This document shows positions 8,566 to 17,076 of a DNA stretch of 64,000 nt, piece after piece (within the stretch, counting starts at the first letter, position 1; every line of letters starts with the position of its first letter). The notes beneath the pieces were generated by a model. It worked only from the letters and a program-made list of their open reading frames with translations, was not told the origin of the DNA and made no database searches. Source of the stretch: Oribacterium sp. GTDB lineage: Bacteria; Bacillota_A; Clostridia; Lachnospirales; Lachnospiraceae. The position numbers were made by a program, and so were the translations under genes. The stretch is taken from assembly GCA_004554245.1 (NCBI GenBank), contig SFND01000011.1, positions 17,944 through 81,943 on the forward strand, read 5' to 3'.

Positions 8566-8965
8566 TATCTAATCTGGCCTGATTTTGAAGATATTGGATA
8601 TGCTTTTTGTCTGGAAGCGTTGGAAGAAACTGGAAATTATCCAATTTTCTAAGATTTCAAAAATACTGGATATCAGACGCTTTATTTCATAAGAGAGCTC
8701 TGCTCCCAGGTATCCAGCTTTTAGGAAAAAAGCGATTATTGGATATGCCTTCAACGAAATGCTTCACCGAAGCTCCAAATACATATCCACTTTTTTGAAA
8801 AGCAACGGCTATTAGATAGTACGCATATATGTGTATATTTCATTTCACAGAAAACTATCCAATAAGTGTCCTATTTTGAAATCGTAGATATTTTTGCCCC
8901 ACTCTCAAAAATGATAAAACTTGTTATAAATATCCATTATCTCAAAAACCGACAGCTATTGGATA
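8566..8965. repeat. Six-unit palindrome array A (TATCCA-N23-TGGATA, about 73-bp period)
   Basis: Six units start at 8566, 8638, 8711, 8784, 8856 and 8931. Each is exactly 35 bp: TATCCA, 23 variable bases, TGGATA (first unit TATCTA; units 4 and 5 end TAGATA). Units are separated by 37-40 bp, and some separators are small hairpins, for example GCTTC-ACC-GAAGC in the third. The flank after the last unit has CGATTTTCAT. A second array with the same spacing is at 52332-52731. It is not a CRISPR: the parts between the arms differ. It may be a row of binding sites for a dimeric protein, or a structured RNA; nothing shows transcription. Confidence 0.85.
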
Positions 8966-9021
8966 GTGCCACCGATTTTCATTTATTATGGCCGCGCTGC
9001 CCATGAAAAACCCGCTCAACA

Positions 9022-9108
9022 TTACTGTTCAACCGTAGTTAAGTCAAGGAGACGGCAGACGAGTGGAGTGGCTCGGCTGCTGTCCGCCGGGCTACGTCTG
9101 AACAGTAG
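9022..9108 (+). repeat. Short inverted-repeat element, family F copy 2
   Basis: TTACTGTTCA (9022-9031) and TGAACAGTAG (9099-9108) bound an 87-bp element with GTTAAGTCAAGG and GGCTGCTGTCCGCCGGGCTA inside. It is the inverted counterpart of 7461-7537, with a few extra bases in the middle. No coding potential. Confidence 0.55.
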
Positions 9109-9255
9109 TCGCTGAACATTACGAATCTATGAAGAATTCTGCCTTCACTGGCTTTTCCCCATCGAACTCGCTACAATGAAATCAGTAAATCAATCGAATC
9201 CTGCATGCCTTCGAACGCACCTTACTTTTTGAAACCTCAACGAAAGGAGCTTCCC

Positions 9256-10260
9256 ATGACCCACCCGAAAAAATCTCTGAAACGAACCCTTTTCTTCACC
9301 TATCTGCTGCTCGCTTCTTTCGCATGTAAGCTCAGCGCCTTCGCCGGTGTCGCCGGGCGTGGCATCGATCCGTCCGTTCTCGAGGCCAATGCCTCCGGCC
9401 CAGGCGCACATACCGATGGCGCTTCTGCCTTGCCCGCCACCACCCAGAGTGCCACGTTGACTGCCGGTCAGGTGATAAATCAGACAGGCAGCAGTCCGGC
9501 CATGGTAGAAGCGACGGGCGCAACCGCAAATGCATCATCTGATTCCGGCGCGCCGACCGGCATCCCAGAGACGCAGCCGGTGCAGTCACTGCTTCCGCCG
9601 ACCGAAGAAGAAATCGCGAACTACTTCCAGGGCGCCTACGTCACCGGTGATTCCGTCGCCTACGGCTTCCAGCTCTACGCGAACCGCCAGAAGGGAAGCA
9701 GCGCGATCCTTCAGAACCTCGGCTTCCTCACCCGTGGCAGCTTCTCTGCACACAACGCCTTCATGGCCATCTCGAAGAAGTCCGTGCATCCGACCTACCA
9801 GGGCGCGCAGCACTTCATCTGGGATTCGCTTCAGATGGTCGGTGCGAAGCATGTCTTCATGTTCTTCGGCCTCAATGACCTGAATATCGGCGGCGTTGAC
9901 AGCACGGTCGACTACTACGTCCGCCTCATCAACCAGATTCGGGCCGTGAATCCGGACATCGCCTTCACCATCATCAGCACGACCCCGATGTACCAGGGCT
10001 CCGAAAAGGGCAAGCTCACCAACGCAAACATCGATGCGCTGAACGCACGCATGCAGGCCCTCTGCACAGAAAACGGCTGGGGCTACCTCGACATCGCCTC
10101 TCACCTGAAGGCCGCCAACGGCACCCTCGCCGCGCAGTACTGCTCCGACCACTACGTCCACGAAACCAATGCCGCCTACGCCATCTGGCTCCAGTGCTTC
10201 CACGACTACGCACAGGAAAAACTGCTCGCTGAAAAGCTCGACACACAGACGAAGGCCTGA
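9256..10260 (+). CDS. Secreted SGNH/GDSL-type hydrolase
   Basis: A 334-residue protein with an N-terminal signal (MTHPKKSLKRTLFFTY followed by a hydrophobic LLLASFACKLSAFA), then a Ser/Thr/Ala-rich linker to about residue 120, then an SGNH hydrolase domain. Block I is YVTGDSVAYGF, the block III Asn is in FFGLNDLNI, and the catalytic Asp-His are in SDHYVHETN. It probably removes acyl or acetyl groups from a carbohydrate or cell-wall substrate outside the membrane. The ATG at 9256 follows AAAGGAG; an upstream ATG in frame has no such site. It is the only plus-strand gene in this part and ends in a strong terminator shared with cbiD. Confidence 0.85.
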   Translation: MTHPKKSLKRTLFFTYLLLASFACKLSAFAGVAGRGIDPSVLEANASGPGAHTDGASALPATTQSATLTAGQVINQTGSSPAMVEATGATANASSDSGAPTGIPETQPVQSLLPPTEEEIANYFQGAYVTGDSVAYGFQLYANRQKGSSAILQNLGFLTRGSFSAHNAFMAISKKSVHPTYQGAQHFIWDSLQMVGAKHVFMFFGLNDLNIGGVDSTVDYYVRLINQIRAVNPDIAFTIISTTPMYQGSEKGKLTNANIDALNARMQALCTENGWGYLDIASHLKAANGTLAAQYCSDHYVHETNAAYAIWLQCFHDYAQEKLLAEKLDTQTKA

Positions 10261-10269
10261 AAAACAAAA

Positions 10270-10309
10270 GATGCCAACACAGAATGGAAATCCGTGTTGG
10301 CATCTTTTT
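10270..10309. terminator. Bidirectional intrinsic terminator between SGNH hydrolase and cbiD
   Basis: Arms GATGCCAACAC (10270-10280) and GTGTTGGCATC (10294-10304) form a perfect 11-bp stem. A T-run follows on the plus strand, and an A-rich flank on the other side gives a U-run for minus-strand transcripts. The convergent genes end within 60 bp of it. Confidence 0.9.
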
Positions 10310-10316
10310 CATTTTA

Positions 10317-12191
10317 TCAACTTTTGATGCAGCAAAATCCTTCCAGCAGCCGCGCCGCGCCCGCGGTTTCCCCGACACGCCCGAAGCGCTCCGAATACAC
10401 GATCACGCCGAAGTTCATCTGTCCGCGGATCCGATGCGCCATGTGCGCTTCGATCTCCCCCATGATGGAGGCCATCACCGGCACCCGCAGCCCCATCTCT
10501 TCGAGCCGCGTCAGCATCTCCTCGGTCGTCGTCGCCTTCCGCATCGCCGCCACCTGCGCCCGCGTACCGCCGCACAGCGCGAGATGCGCCGCGAAAATCT
10601 CCCAGCGCCCGTCCGCCACGCGACTGTGTGTGTTCATGATGCCCGCCGCGAGCTTCACCAGCTTTCCGACGTTTCCGACCAGCAGAAAATCCGTCGCCCC
10701 ATAGGACACCGCGAGGTCGATTGCCTCGCCGATGTAGTTCGAGACCTCGACGACCGGCACCCCGCGGAGCCCCAGCTGCTGCTCGACGTAACGCTGTCCG
10801 TAGTTCCCCGGCACAGCCAGGATCCGCCGCGCACTTCGGCCAATGTCTCCATCATCCTTCCGCCCGCTTCCTGTCGCCTCCGTCTGTTTGCCATGCGCTG
10901 CGGGCGACTGCAGCTGTCCCACAGCTTCATCTGCTGCCGTCCGTTCTTCGGAAGTTTCCGTTTTCTGGTCTGCGGACACCTCTTCCTTCCGCAGCGTCTG
11001 CGTCTCCGAAACAGCGGCATCCTCCATCGCGAGCACCTGCCGGATCAAAGTTTCCGCTTTCTGGTCTGCGGACACCTCTTCCTTCCTCAGCGTCTCCGTC
11101 TTCGAAACAGCGGCATCCTCCATCGCGAGCACCTGCCGGATCGAGGTTTCGATCGTCGCGACGATCGCGGCCTCCGACATCGGCTCTACGATGCCGGTCG
11201 TCCCGAGGATCGAGATGCCGCCCTCGATCCCGAGCATCGGATTAAAGGTCCGCTGTGCGAGCTCTGCGCCCGCCGGCACCGAAATCGTGATCAGATAGCA
11301 AGGCTTCTCCGATCGTTCTGATTTTTCATTTCCTTCATTCAGGCACTTCGATCTGATGTATTCAGCGTCCGGTTTTCCATCCACATGTTTCAGCTTGTTT
11401 TCCATCTCGAGGGATGGTGTACATCCCTCGGTCCGACGCTTCTCGTCATCCTCGAACGCGTCCAGCACCTGCTGCACCGCGTCAAAGATCATCTGGCGCG
11501 GCACGCGATTGATCGCGCTCTGCCCGACCGCCTGCTCGAGCCCCGGCTTCGTCACCCGGCCGACGCCCACGCCACCGGTGAGATACAGCCGTCCATCCGC
11601 AGACACAAACGCGCCTTCTGGCACAAGCACGGATGTCTCTCTTGAGGACGCATGTGTCTGCTCAGGGTTCTTTCGCATGCTACCCGCCGCTTCGGAATCC
11701 TTTCCTTGCCACATATATCTGCCCGCCTTCAGATTTCCAGCGTCTGATGTCACGATCTTCTCTGAAGCCCTCTTACAGACCTGAATACACGCCCGGATCT
11801 CCGTGCCGTTCGTGACATCCGGATCATCGCCGGCGTCCTTTCTGGTCGCGAAGCCGCCATCCGCCGTCGGATACACCGCAAGCGTCACCCGCTGATCAAA
11901 CGATCTCGAGTCACTTTCCGCGGATCCCACCCGCTGCAGCGGTGACCGTCCATCGCTGTTCTGCTGCGTTCCACGATTCGCTCGATTATCTGCGATCTCC
12001 GCATGAAGCTTCGCTGCAGCGACGTCCACCTGCACGCGCTTCCTGCTCTCCGGCAGTCGCACGGTCACCTCCGACCGGACCTGTCCGGTGAGGAGCCGCA
12101 GCATCGCAGCCTGCGCGCACGCCGCTGCGCAGGTGCCGGTCGTCAGCCCGCAGCGAAGCTTCTTCTGATTTTTGAAAACAAATTCGTTCAT
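10317..12191 (-). CDS. cbiD: Cobalt-precorrin-5B C1-methyltransferase CbiD, with large insertions
   Basis: The N-terminus LRCGLTTGTCAAACAQAAM and the C-terminal stretch from RRILAVPGNYGQRYVEQQLG through GNVGKLVKLAAGIMNTHS are diagnostic of CbiD, which methylates C1 of the corrin ring after CbiG. The protein is 624 residues against a usual length near 370. The excess is hydrophilic low-complexity sequence in several places. One insertion contains a 32-residue tandem repeat around IRQVLAMEDAAVS and LRKEEVSADQK, encoded by an almost exact 96-bp duplication (10954-11049 and 11050-11145). Core motifs remain, so it is probably active. It starts inside the stop of the ABC ATPase gene (ATGA) and is the last gene of that operon. 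Confidence 0.88.
   Translation of the reverse strand: MNEFVFKNQKKLRCGLTTGTCAAACAQAAMLRLLTGQVRSEVTVRLPESRKRVQVDVAAAKLHAEIADNRANRGTQQNSDGRSPLQRVGSAESDSRSFDQRVTLAVYPTADGGFATRKDAGDDPDVTNGTEIRACIQVCKRASEKIVTSDAGNLKAGRYMWQGKDSEAAGSMRKNPEQTHASSRETSVLVPEGAFVSADGRLYLTGGVGVGRVTKPGLEQAVGQSAINRVPRQMIFDAVQQVLDAFEDDEKRRTEGCTPSLEMENKLKHVDGKPDAEYIRSKCLNEGNEKSERSEKPCYLITISVPAGAELAQRTFNPMLGIEGGISILGTTGIVEPMSEAAIVATIETSIRQVLAMEDAAVSKTETLRKEEVSADQKAETLIRQVLAMEDAAVSETQTLRKEEVSADQKTETSEERTAADEAVGQLQSPAAHGKQTEATGSGRKDDGDIGRSARRILAVPGNYGQRYVEQQLGLRGVPVVEVSNYIGEAIDLAVSYGATDFLLVGNVGKLVKLAAGIMNTHSRVADGRWEIFAAHLALCGGTRAQVAAMRKATTTEEMLTRLEEMGLRVPVMASIMGEIEAHMAHRIRGQMNFGVIVYSERFGRVGETAGAARLLEGFCCIKS
10954..11145. repeat. 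96-bp tandem duplication inside cbiD
   Basis: Two copies begin with GTTTCCG at 10954 and 11050. They differ at only a few positions and keep the reading frame, adding 32 residues. The near identity points to a recent slippage or unequal-crossover event in a tolerant loop. Confidence 0.9.
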
Positions 12192-13105
12192 GTACGCTCC
12201 TCCGCGCGTCCGTACAGCAGCCGGAATTCCTCCGCACTGATGTCATAGAGCGGCGCGATGATCTCCTCGCGGAAGATCTCCTCCGGTGTGCCGCTGTGCC
12301 CGGCATGGCCGTCCTTCACGGTCAGCAGCTGATCCGCGAGCAGCCGTGCGAGCTCGATCTCGTGAAGCGACGCCACGATCGTCATCCCGGCCTGTGACTT
12401 CGCCCGCAGCACCCGAAGAAGCTGCAGCTTATAGTGGATGTCGAGGTAGCCGGTCGGCTCATCGAGGATGAGAAGCTTCGGGTCCTGTGCCAGTGCCCGC
12501 GCGAGCAGCACCCGCTGCTTCTGTCCGTCACTCAGCTCCCGGAAATCCCGCTCCCGAAGCTCCATGACATCCATGGCCTCCATCGCGTCCTTCACCTGCA
12601 CTTCGTCCTCTGCATCGAGCCGCCCCAGTCGCCCGGTATATGGATAGCGACCGAGCGATACCACATCCCGCACGGTCATGAGCTCCGGCTTCGCCCGATC
12701 CGTCAGCATGACCGCGAGCTCCCGCGCGAGCGCCTCCCCGGAGTAGCGCTGCAGATCCCGGCCATCCAGTGTCACGGTCCCCTGCATCGGCAGAAGCGCC
12801 CGGGACAGCGTCCTCAGCACGGTCGACTTCCCCGCGCCATTCGGCCCGATCAGCACGAGGATCCCGCCCCGCGGCACTTCGAAGCTGAGCCCGTCCAGCA
12901 CGACCTTCCCATGATAGCCCGCTATCACATCGCGCACAGCCATGTGATGCGCTCCAGCCATCGCTGCCCCCGTGCTTTCCGTCGCCAAACTGCGCAACAC
13001 ATCGCCCGTACCATCTTCCATCACAGAAGCGTCCTTCCCAGCCGCATCGATGGTCCGCATTTCCTGCACTCGCTGTTCCTTTTTTCGATTCTGTTCGCGC
13101 ATCAT
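12188..13105 (-). CDS. ABC transporter ATPase, FecE/BtuD-like
   Basis: A 305-residue ATPase that energises the corrinoid or iron-chelate importer encoded with it. Walker A is GPNGAGKST, the signature is LSDGQKQRV, Walker B is LLILDEPTGYLDI, and the switch His is in VASLHEIELA. About 50 charged residues (rich in Arg, Lys, Asp) precede the domain, more than usual. A much longer frame reaches 14038, but its first part is an alternative reading of the permease gene; the ATG at 13105, with GGAGAGGGGGAG in front, overlaps the permease stop and is the sensible start. It overlaps cbiD by four bases, so uptake and synthesis genes are co-translated. Confidence 0.88.
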   Translation of the reverse strand: MMREQNRKKEQRVQEMRTIDAAGKDASVMEDGTGDVLRSLATESTGAAMAGAHHMAVRDVIAGYHGKVVLDGLSFEVPRGGILVLIGPNGAGKSTVLRTLSRALLPMQGTVTLDGRDLQRYSGEALARELAVMLTDRAKPELMTVRDVVSLGRYPYTGRLGRLDAEDEVQVKDAMEAMDVMELRERDFRELSDGQKQRVLLARALAQDPKLLILDEPTGYLDIHYKLQLLRVLRAKSQAGMTIVASLHEIELARLLADQLLTVKDGHAGHSGTPEEIFREEIIAPLYDISAEEFRLLYGRAEERT

Positions 13106-14097
13106 CTCCCCCTCTCCTGCAGCAGCATCCAAATGACGACCGGCGCGCCGATCAGCGAGGTGACGGTCGAGATATTGAGCTCGGTCGGGCTGAGCCATGT
13201 GCGCGCCAGGAGGTCGCAGGCCGCCGTGAACGCCGCGCCGCCGAGGAATGCTGCCGGTATCAGCACGCGTGACTCCGAGGTACGGAGCAGGCGTCGCATG
13301 ATGTACGGGGCCGCCACGCCAACGAAGCTGATCGGGCCGGCGAAGGCGGTGACGGTCGCCGACAGGATACTCGAGAGCAGGATGAGGATCGTGCGGAAGC
13401 GCCGGACATCGACCCCGAGGGAGCGCGCGTAGCCCTCCCCGAGCCGGAACGCGCCGATCTGCTTCGACATCGCAAAAATCAGCGCCATCGTCACGCCCAC
13501 GACCGCGAGCGACACGCGCACATCCTGCCAGTCCGCGCCCGAAAACGAGCCGAGCGACCAGCCGTGCAGGTTCACGATGTCCGCGTCCTCCGCGAAGGTG
13601 ATGAGGAAATCGGTGATCGCACTCGCGACGTAGCCGATCATGATGCCGCCGATCAGAATCGACGCCATGTGCTGTACGCGCTTCGAGATCAGGAGGATGA
13701 AGCCGGTCGACAGGAGGGCGCCAATGAAGGCGGCCACGACATTGATGGCTGCGCTGGTGGTGCGGAGCCTGGTCAGGGTGAGCAGCATCGACAGCGTGAC
13801 GGTCAGCTTCGCACCACTCGAGATGCCGAGAATGTAGGGCCCGGCGATCGGATTTTCGAAGAAGGTCTGGAGCAGGAAGCCGCTCAGCGCGAGCGCACCG
13901 CCGAGGATCATCGCGAGGCAGACGCGCGGCAGGCGGATGCGCCAGAGGATGGTCTGCGACACGAGATCCGCGCGCAGTGCGACCGTACCGACGGAGACAT
14001 TGGCATAAAAAATAAGAAGAAGCACGAAAAAAAGGCATGCGAATACGATCACATACCGCCGCGTGCGTCTTCGGTTTTCCCGCTGAAATTCACTCAT
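13102..14097 (-). CDS. ABC transporter permease, FecCD/BtuC family
   Basis: A 331-residue integral membrane protein with roughly ten hydrophobic helices. Family hallmarks are LWRIRLPRVCLAMILGGALALSG near the start, NPIAGPYILGISSGAKL, and the cytoplasmic coupling loop near LGVDVRRFR. It forms the channel for vitamin B12, heme or siderophore import with the ATPase and lipoprotein on either side. The ATG at 14097 follows AAAGGG; an upstream in-frame ATG at 14124 has no good site. The stop overlaps the ATPase start. The presence of cbiD in the same operon favours a corrinoid or its precursors as substrate, but the sequence alone does not settle this. Confidence 0.88.
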   Translation of the reverse strand: MSEFQRENRRRTRRYVIVFACLFFVLLLIFYANVSVGTVALRADLVSQTILWRIRLPRVCLAMILGGALALSGFLLQTFFENPIAGPYILGISSGAKLTVTLSMLLTLTRLRTTSAAINVVAAFIGALLSTGFILLISKRVQHMASILIGGIMIGYVASAITDFLITFAEDADIVNLHGWSLGSFSGADWQDVRVSLAVVGVTMALIFAMSKQIGAFRLGEGYARSLGVDVRRFRTILILLSSILSATVTAFAGPISFVGVAAPYIMRRLLRTSESRVLIPAAFLGGAAFTAACDLLARTWLSPTELNISTVTSLIGAPVVIWMLLQERGR

Positions 14098-14157
14098 CCG
14101 CGCGTCCCTTTCTGTATACAGCATCGTTTGATGGCTTTCAGTATACTCGATTTTCGT

Positions 14158-16341
14158 TTACGCAACCTTTTTCAGGAAATGCATGTCATCCTGGTCCTGC
14201 AACATCCGGCTGACATCTTCAGCGAAGTCCGCCATACGGTCGCTCAGCTGGTAGAAGTCCTTGTCGGTCGTGTAGACATGGCCCTCCTTTACGGCCTTAA
14301 AGTCCACGAAGAGCGCATTCTTTCCGAGAAGCTCCCGGATGGAGCTGAGCGGGCGGTCGAGGGTTGCGGAGTAGATGAGGTAGTCGGCATCCTTACAGCT
14401 ACTGTAGAAATCCTCAAGGGAAACCGTAACGTTGCTCTTCCGACTGCCACTGAGGCTCGACATGTCCGGCGCAAGGTAACGCGCACCGGCAAGCTCGAGC
14501 AGCTCCGGGATGTAGTCATGCGGCTGCCGCACCTGGATCTGCCCGGAGGAGTTCACATAGAAGTAGACGACCGTCGGACGCTGATCCGCTGTCGTATCTG
14601 TACCGGCACGCCCACTGCTGGTTTCGGTAGACGACGCCTCGTTTTTCGAGTTCCTGGAAGTTTTTGTTTCTGATTTTTCTGCAGACTTCCCACTCTGAGA
14701 AGCTTCACCAGACGACGTCTCCGCATCCTTCTGTATCGCACGGATGCGGTCGCGCTCCGTCTGATACCACTGCTGCGCCTCCTCTTCGTGGCCGAACAGC
14801 GCGCCGTACACACGGATCCACTCGAGGCGGCCGAGCACGTGCGGCTCGTAGCTGGAGTAGTCGATGTAGACCGGGATGCCGAGGGCACTCAGCTTTTCGA
14901 TGACCTCCGGTGAGCGGTAGATCATCGTGGATTCCAGCGCGAGGTCACAGCCCTCCCGGAGCAGCGTTTCATAGTCCGGCTCCGAGTACCTGCCGGCGAA
15001 GAGCATCGAGCCTGCCTTCATCGCAGTGCGTGCCTCGTCCACGTACCAACCCTCCTCCCGGAGACCGGAAAAGCGGATCTGGCTGACCGCGCCGAGATCA
15101 CAGAGCGGGGCCATCACCGCACTCGCCGCTACATACGTCGTCGTGAGCGGCTGCTGCAGCACTGTCAGCTCCAGCGCATCGCCCTTCTTTTCCTTATTCG
15201 CGCTGTTCTCCTCCGACGCCCGCGCCGTGAAGTGACCGTTTTTTTGATCGACGCCCTGTTTTGAGCCGGACTTCGCCGCCTTCTTTTCACTTGAATTCTT
15301 CTCGGAATCCGCTTGCGCTGAGGCCTTCGGCTCAGCTATTTCCGATGACTTGTCGGCTGCCTGCGGATCTTCCGGCGCGATCAGGTAGCGGTGCAGGCCC
15401 CCGGCGGTTTCCAGCAGCTGGTACTTCGCACCGGATGCATCCTCATAGACGCTCAGACGGAAGTACTCTGCCACATCGTTCTTCTCAGACGAAACGAACC
15501 TGAGTCCGTCGATCTCCGGTGCCGCTGACCAGTGGACACTGCTCTCCCCCACCGTACCGGAGGCGCCAGCGGTTTTCGTGCTCGTCTCTGCCAAGGCGGT
15601 CGTGCGGTTTCCACTTCCTCCGGCGCTGCCGGAAGTTTCCGCATCTGTCACCTGCGTGGTGGCCGACTGCATTGTCCGATTCACCTCGTCGCTCGGCAGG
15701 GGATGCGCCTCGGCCATCGACGCGTCCGCCATCGGAAGCAGCGCGCTGCCGTCGAAGCTCAGCTGGTACTCGATTTCGTACGGCTTCGACATCGCGGTCG
15801 TATCGGCGAGCACCGGGATGGCCGTGTTGAGCGCTGACACCGGGATCGTCATCGCGGAGTGTCCGGCAGCGTCGGTGAAGGCGTCGTAGCGGACGCCGTC
15901 GAGCTTCATGTAATCATAGCTTGCGCTCGACCAGTGGATGTCTGCCGTCGCCTGCCCTTCCTTTACATAGAAGCCCGTCGGCGAGCTGATCGACGCGCGG
16001 CCGGAGCCCCCCGTCATCGACACCCGGATCCAGTAGCTGCCATCCGGGATCTCGGAAAGCTCGGAGAACGACAGCAGGCCGACCGCGGTCACGCTGGTGC
16101 CGGAAAGCTGCGCACCGGACGACGACTTGTCAGTATCAGCAGCAGATGACGATTCCCCCGATACTTCTGCTTTTCCCACGACCTGCGCTGATTTCGTCAC
16201 AGCCACATCCGCGGCCCCTGGACGGGCACCGCATCCGGAAAGCAATAGCAAGAACACAACCATGACTACAGCGAGCATGCGCCGCGCTGTCCTCCGATCT
16301 CTGCTGCTGTTATTCACCTTCTGCTGATTTTGCATGGTCAT
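14158..16341 (-). CDS. ABC transporter substrate-binding lipoprotein with an extra N-terminal domain
   Basis: A 727-residue lipoprotein: basic N-terminus, hydrophobic stretch and lipobox LLSGC. Two parts follow. The first (about residues 90-230) is a beta-rich domain with GGSGRASISSP, DIHWSSASYDYMKLDGVRY and VLADTTAMSKPYEIEYQL, a pattern I associate with binding proteins of Clostridia. The second is a helical-backbone periplasmic-binding (TroA/BtuF-like) domain, from about 400 to the end, with LCDLGAVSQIRFSG and YIDYSSYEPHVLGRLEWIRVYGALFG. Ser/Glu/Lys-rich linkers interrupt both the gap between domains and the binding domain. The ATG overlaps the thymidine kinase stop. It should capture the ligand outside the membrane for the adjacent permease and ATPase. 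Confidence 0.82.
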   Translation of the reverse strand: MTMQNQQKVNNSSRDRRTARRMLAVVMVVFLLLLSGCGARPGAADVAVTKSAQVVGKAEVSGESSSAADTDKSSSGAQLSGTSVTAVGLLSFSELSEIPDGSYWIRVSMTGGSGRASISSPTGFYVKEGQATADIHWSSASYDYMKLDGVRYDAFTDAAGHSAMTIPVSALNTAIPVLADTTAMSKPYEIEYQLSFDGSALLPMADASMAEAHPLPSDEVNRTMQSATTQVTDAETSGSAGGSGNRTTALAETSTKTAGASGTVGESSVHWSAAPEIDGLRFVSSEKNDVAEYFRLSVYEDASGAKYQLLETAGGLHRYLIAPEDPQAADKSSEIAEPKASAQADSEKNSSEKKAAKSGSKQGVDQKNGHFTARASEENSANKEKKGDALELTVLQQPLTTTYVAASAVMAPLCDLGAVSQIRFSGLREEGWYVDEARTAMKAGSMLFAGRYSEPDYETLLREGCDLALESTMIYRSPEVIEKLSALGIPVYIDYSSYEPHVLGRLEWIRVYGALFGHEEEAQQWYQTERDRIRAIQKDAETSSGEASQSGKSAEKSETKTSRNSKNEASSTETSSGRAGTDTTADQRPTVVYFYVNSSGQIQVRQPHDYIPELLELAGARYLAPDMSSLSGSRKSNVTVSLEDFYSSCKDADYLIYSATLDRPLSSIRELLGKNALFVDFKAVKEGHVYTTDKDFYQLSDRMADFAEDVSRMLQDQDDMHFLKKVA

Positions 16342-16946
16342 ACCCCCGCGATGTCCTGCGTCAGGTCCTCATGTGGGCGATCGCCGTGCAGCCGGCCTTC
16401 GAAGTAGTGCTTCCGGCACAGTGCCACGTAGGATTCATTGCCACCCAGCATAACCTGTGCACCAGTGCGCACGATCTTTCCGTCGCTGAAACGCGTGTTG
16501 AAGTGTGCCTTCTTGCCGCACCAGCAGAGCGTCGGGATCTCCTCGAGCCGGTCCGCCAGCTCACAGAGGCGCTGCGAGCCCGGGAACAGCCGGCTCTGGA
16601 AATCCGTCATCAGGCCATAGCAGATGACCGTAATCTCCCGCTCGTCGACGATATGCGCGAAGGCCTCGACCTCCTCCGGACGCAGGAACTGCGCCTCGTC
16701 GATGATGATGACGGTTTCCTTCACGAAATCGATCGTCTCGAGCCGCTCGAGAAAACTCGACACCAGCTCGCACTCCGCGTGCAGCCCGATGCGTGACTTG
16801 ATCTCACTCTTCCCATCACGCGTGTCCGTCGCCGGCTTCAGAAGATACGGCACATAGCCCTTCTCCAGATAGTTGTAGCGCACCATCAGTGCATTCGCCG
16901 TCTTACTGCTGCCCATCGCACCGTAGCGGAAAATCAGTTTTGCCAT
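16338..16946 (-). CDS. tdk: Thymidine kinase
   Basis: A 202-residue type II thymidine kinase of the nucleotide salvage pathway. The N-terminal P-loop is RYGAMGSSKT, the Walker B-like segment VIIIDEAQFL follows, and the lasso/zinc region has LCWCGKKAHFNTR with nearby cysteines. Start: ATG at 16946 with GGGAGAG five bases away; a longer frame to 17021 has no support. It is the first gene of the operon tdk-lipoprotein-permease-ATPase-cbiD, each pair overlapping by ATGA, under a good promoter just upstream. A metabolic link between thymidine salvage and cobalamin is not obvious; cobalamin-dependent nucleotide reduction is one possible reason for the grouping. Confidence 0.93.
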   Translation of the reverse strand: MAKLIFRYGAMGSSKTANALMVRYNYLEKGYVPYLLKPATDTRDGKSEIKSRIGLHAECELVSSFLERLETIDFVKETVIIIDEAQFLRPEEVEAFAHIVDEREITVICYGLMTDFQSRLFPGSQRLCELADRLEEIPTLCWCGKKAHFNTRFSDGKIVRTGAQVMLGGNESYVALCRKHYFEGRLHGDRPHEDLTQDIAGV

Positions 16947-16976
16947 AACACTCTCCCTTACAAATATACTGCGTCT

Positions 16977-17005
16977 ACTATAGCGGTCCCAGTCTCCAAA
17001 TACAA
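16977..17005 (-). promoter_or_regulatory. Promoter of the tdk-ABC-cbiD operon
   Basis: On the minus strand, -35 TTGTAT (plus 17000-17005), a 17-bp spacer and -10 TATAGT (plus 16977-16982), 31 bp before the tdk ATG. There is no cobalamin riboswitch between it and tdk, although the operon carries B12 genes. Confidence 0.75.
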
Positions 17006-17019
17006 GAAGCGCTCCCCAC

Positions 17020-17053
17020 AAAAAGAACGGCCTCCATCACCGAAGACCGTTCT
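17020..17053 (-). terminator. Terminator after the GH3 glycosidase gene
   Basis: Arms AGAACGG (17024-17030) and CCGTTCT (17047-17053) with a U-run on the minus-strand transcript, 24 bp past the GH3 stop. Confidence 0.8.
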
Positions 17054-17076
17054 GATCATAAAGCGTAATCCACACA

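Larger units (their letters stand above)
8383..9255. other. 873-bp intergenic region holding repeats
   Basis: No gene is visible. Next to the ZIP gene are two direct copies of GCCATCGTCGC followed by GTATATAT (8425-8449, 8484-8506). The centre is the six-unit array at 8566-8965. Then comes the family F element (9022-9108). The last 150 bp lead to the SGNH gene and include AAAGGAG as its ribosome binding site. The region is much more AT-rich than its coding neighbours. Confidence 0.6.

Noticed and set aside
8566..8965. CRISPR array
   Set aside because: CRISPR repeats are near-identical over their length. Here only six bases at each end are kept and the inner 23 vary; there is no cas gene in the window.
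13106..14038. Extended N-terminus for the ABC ATPase (616-residue reading)
   Set aside because: The extra part is the permease gene read in another frame; the ATG at 13105 has a strong ribosome site and overlaps the permease stop.
16947..17076. Cobalamin riboswitch before the tdk-ABC-cbiD operon
   Set aside because: The promoter leaves only about 30 bp of leader, and I see no B12 box or the expected stem arrangement.
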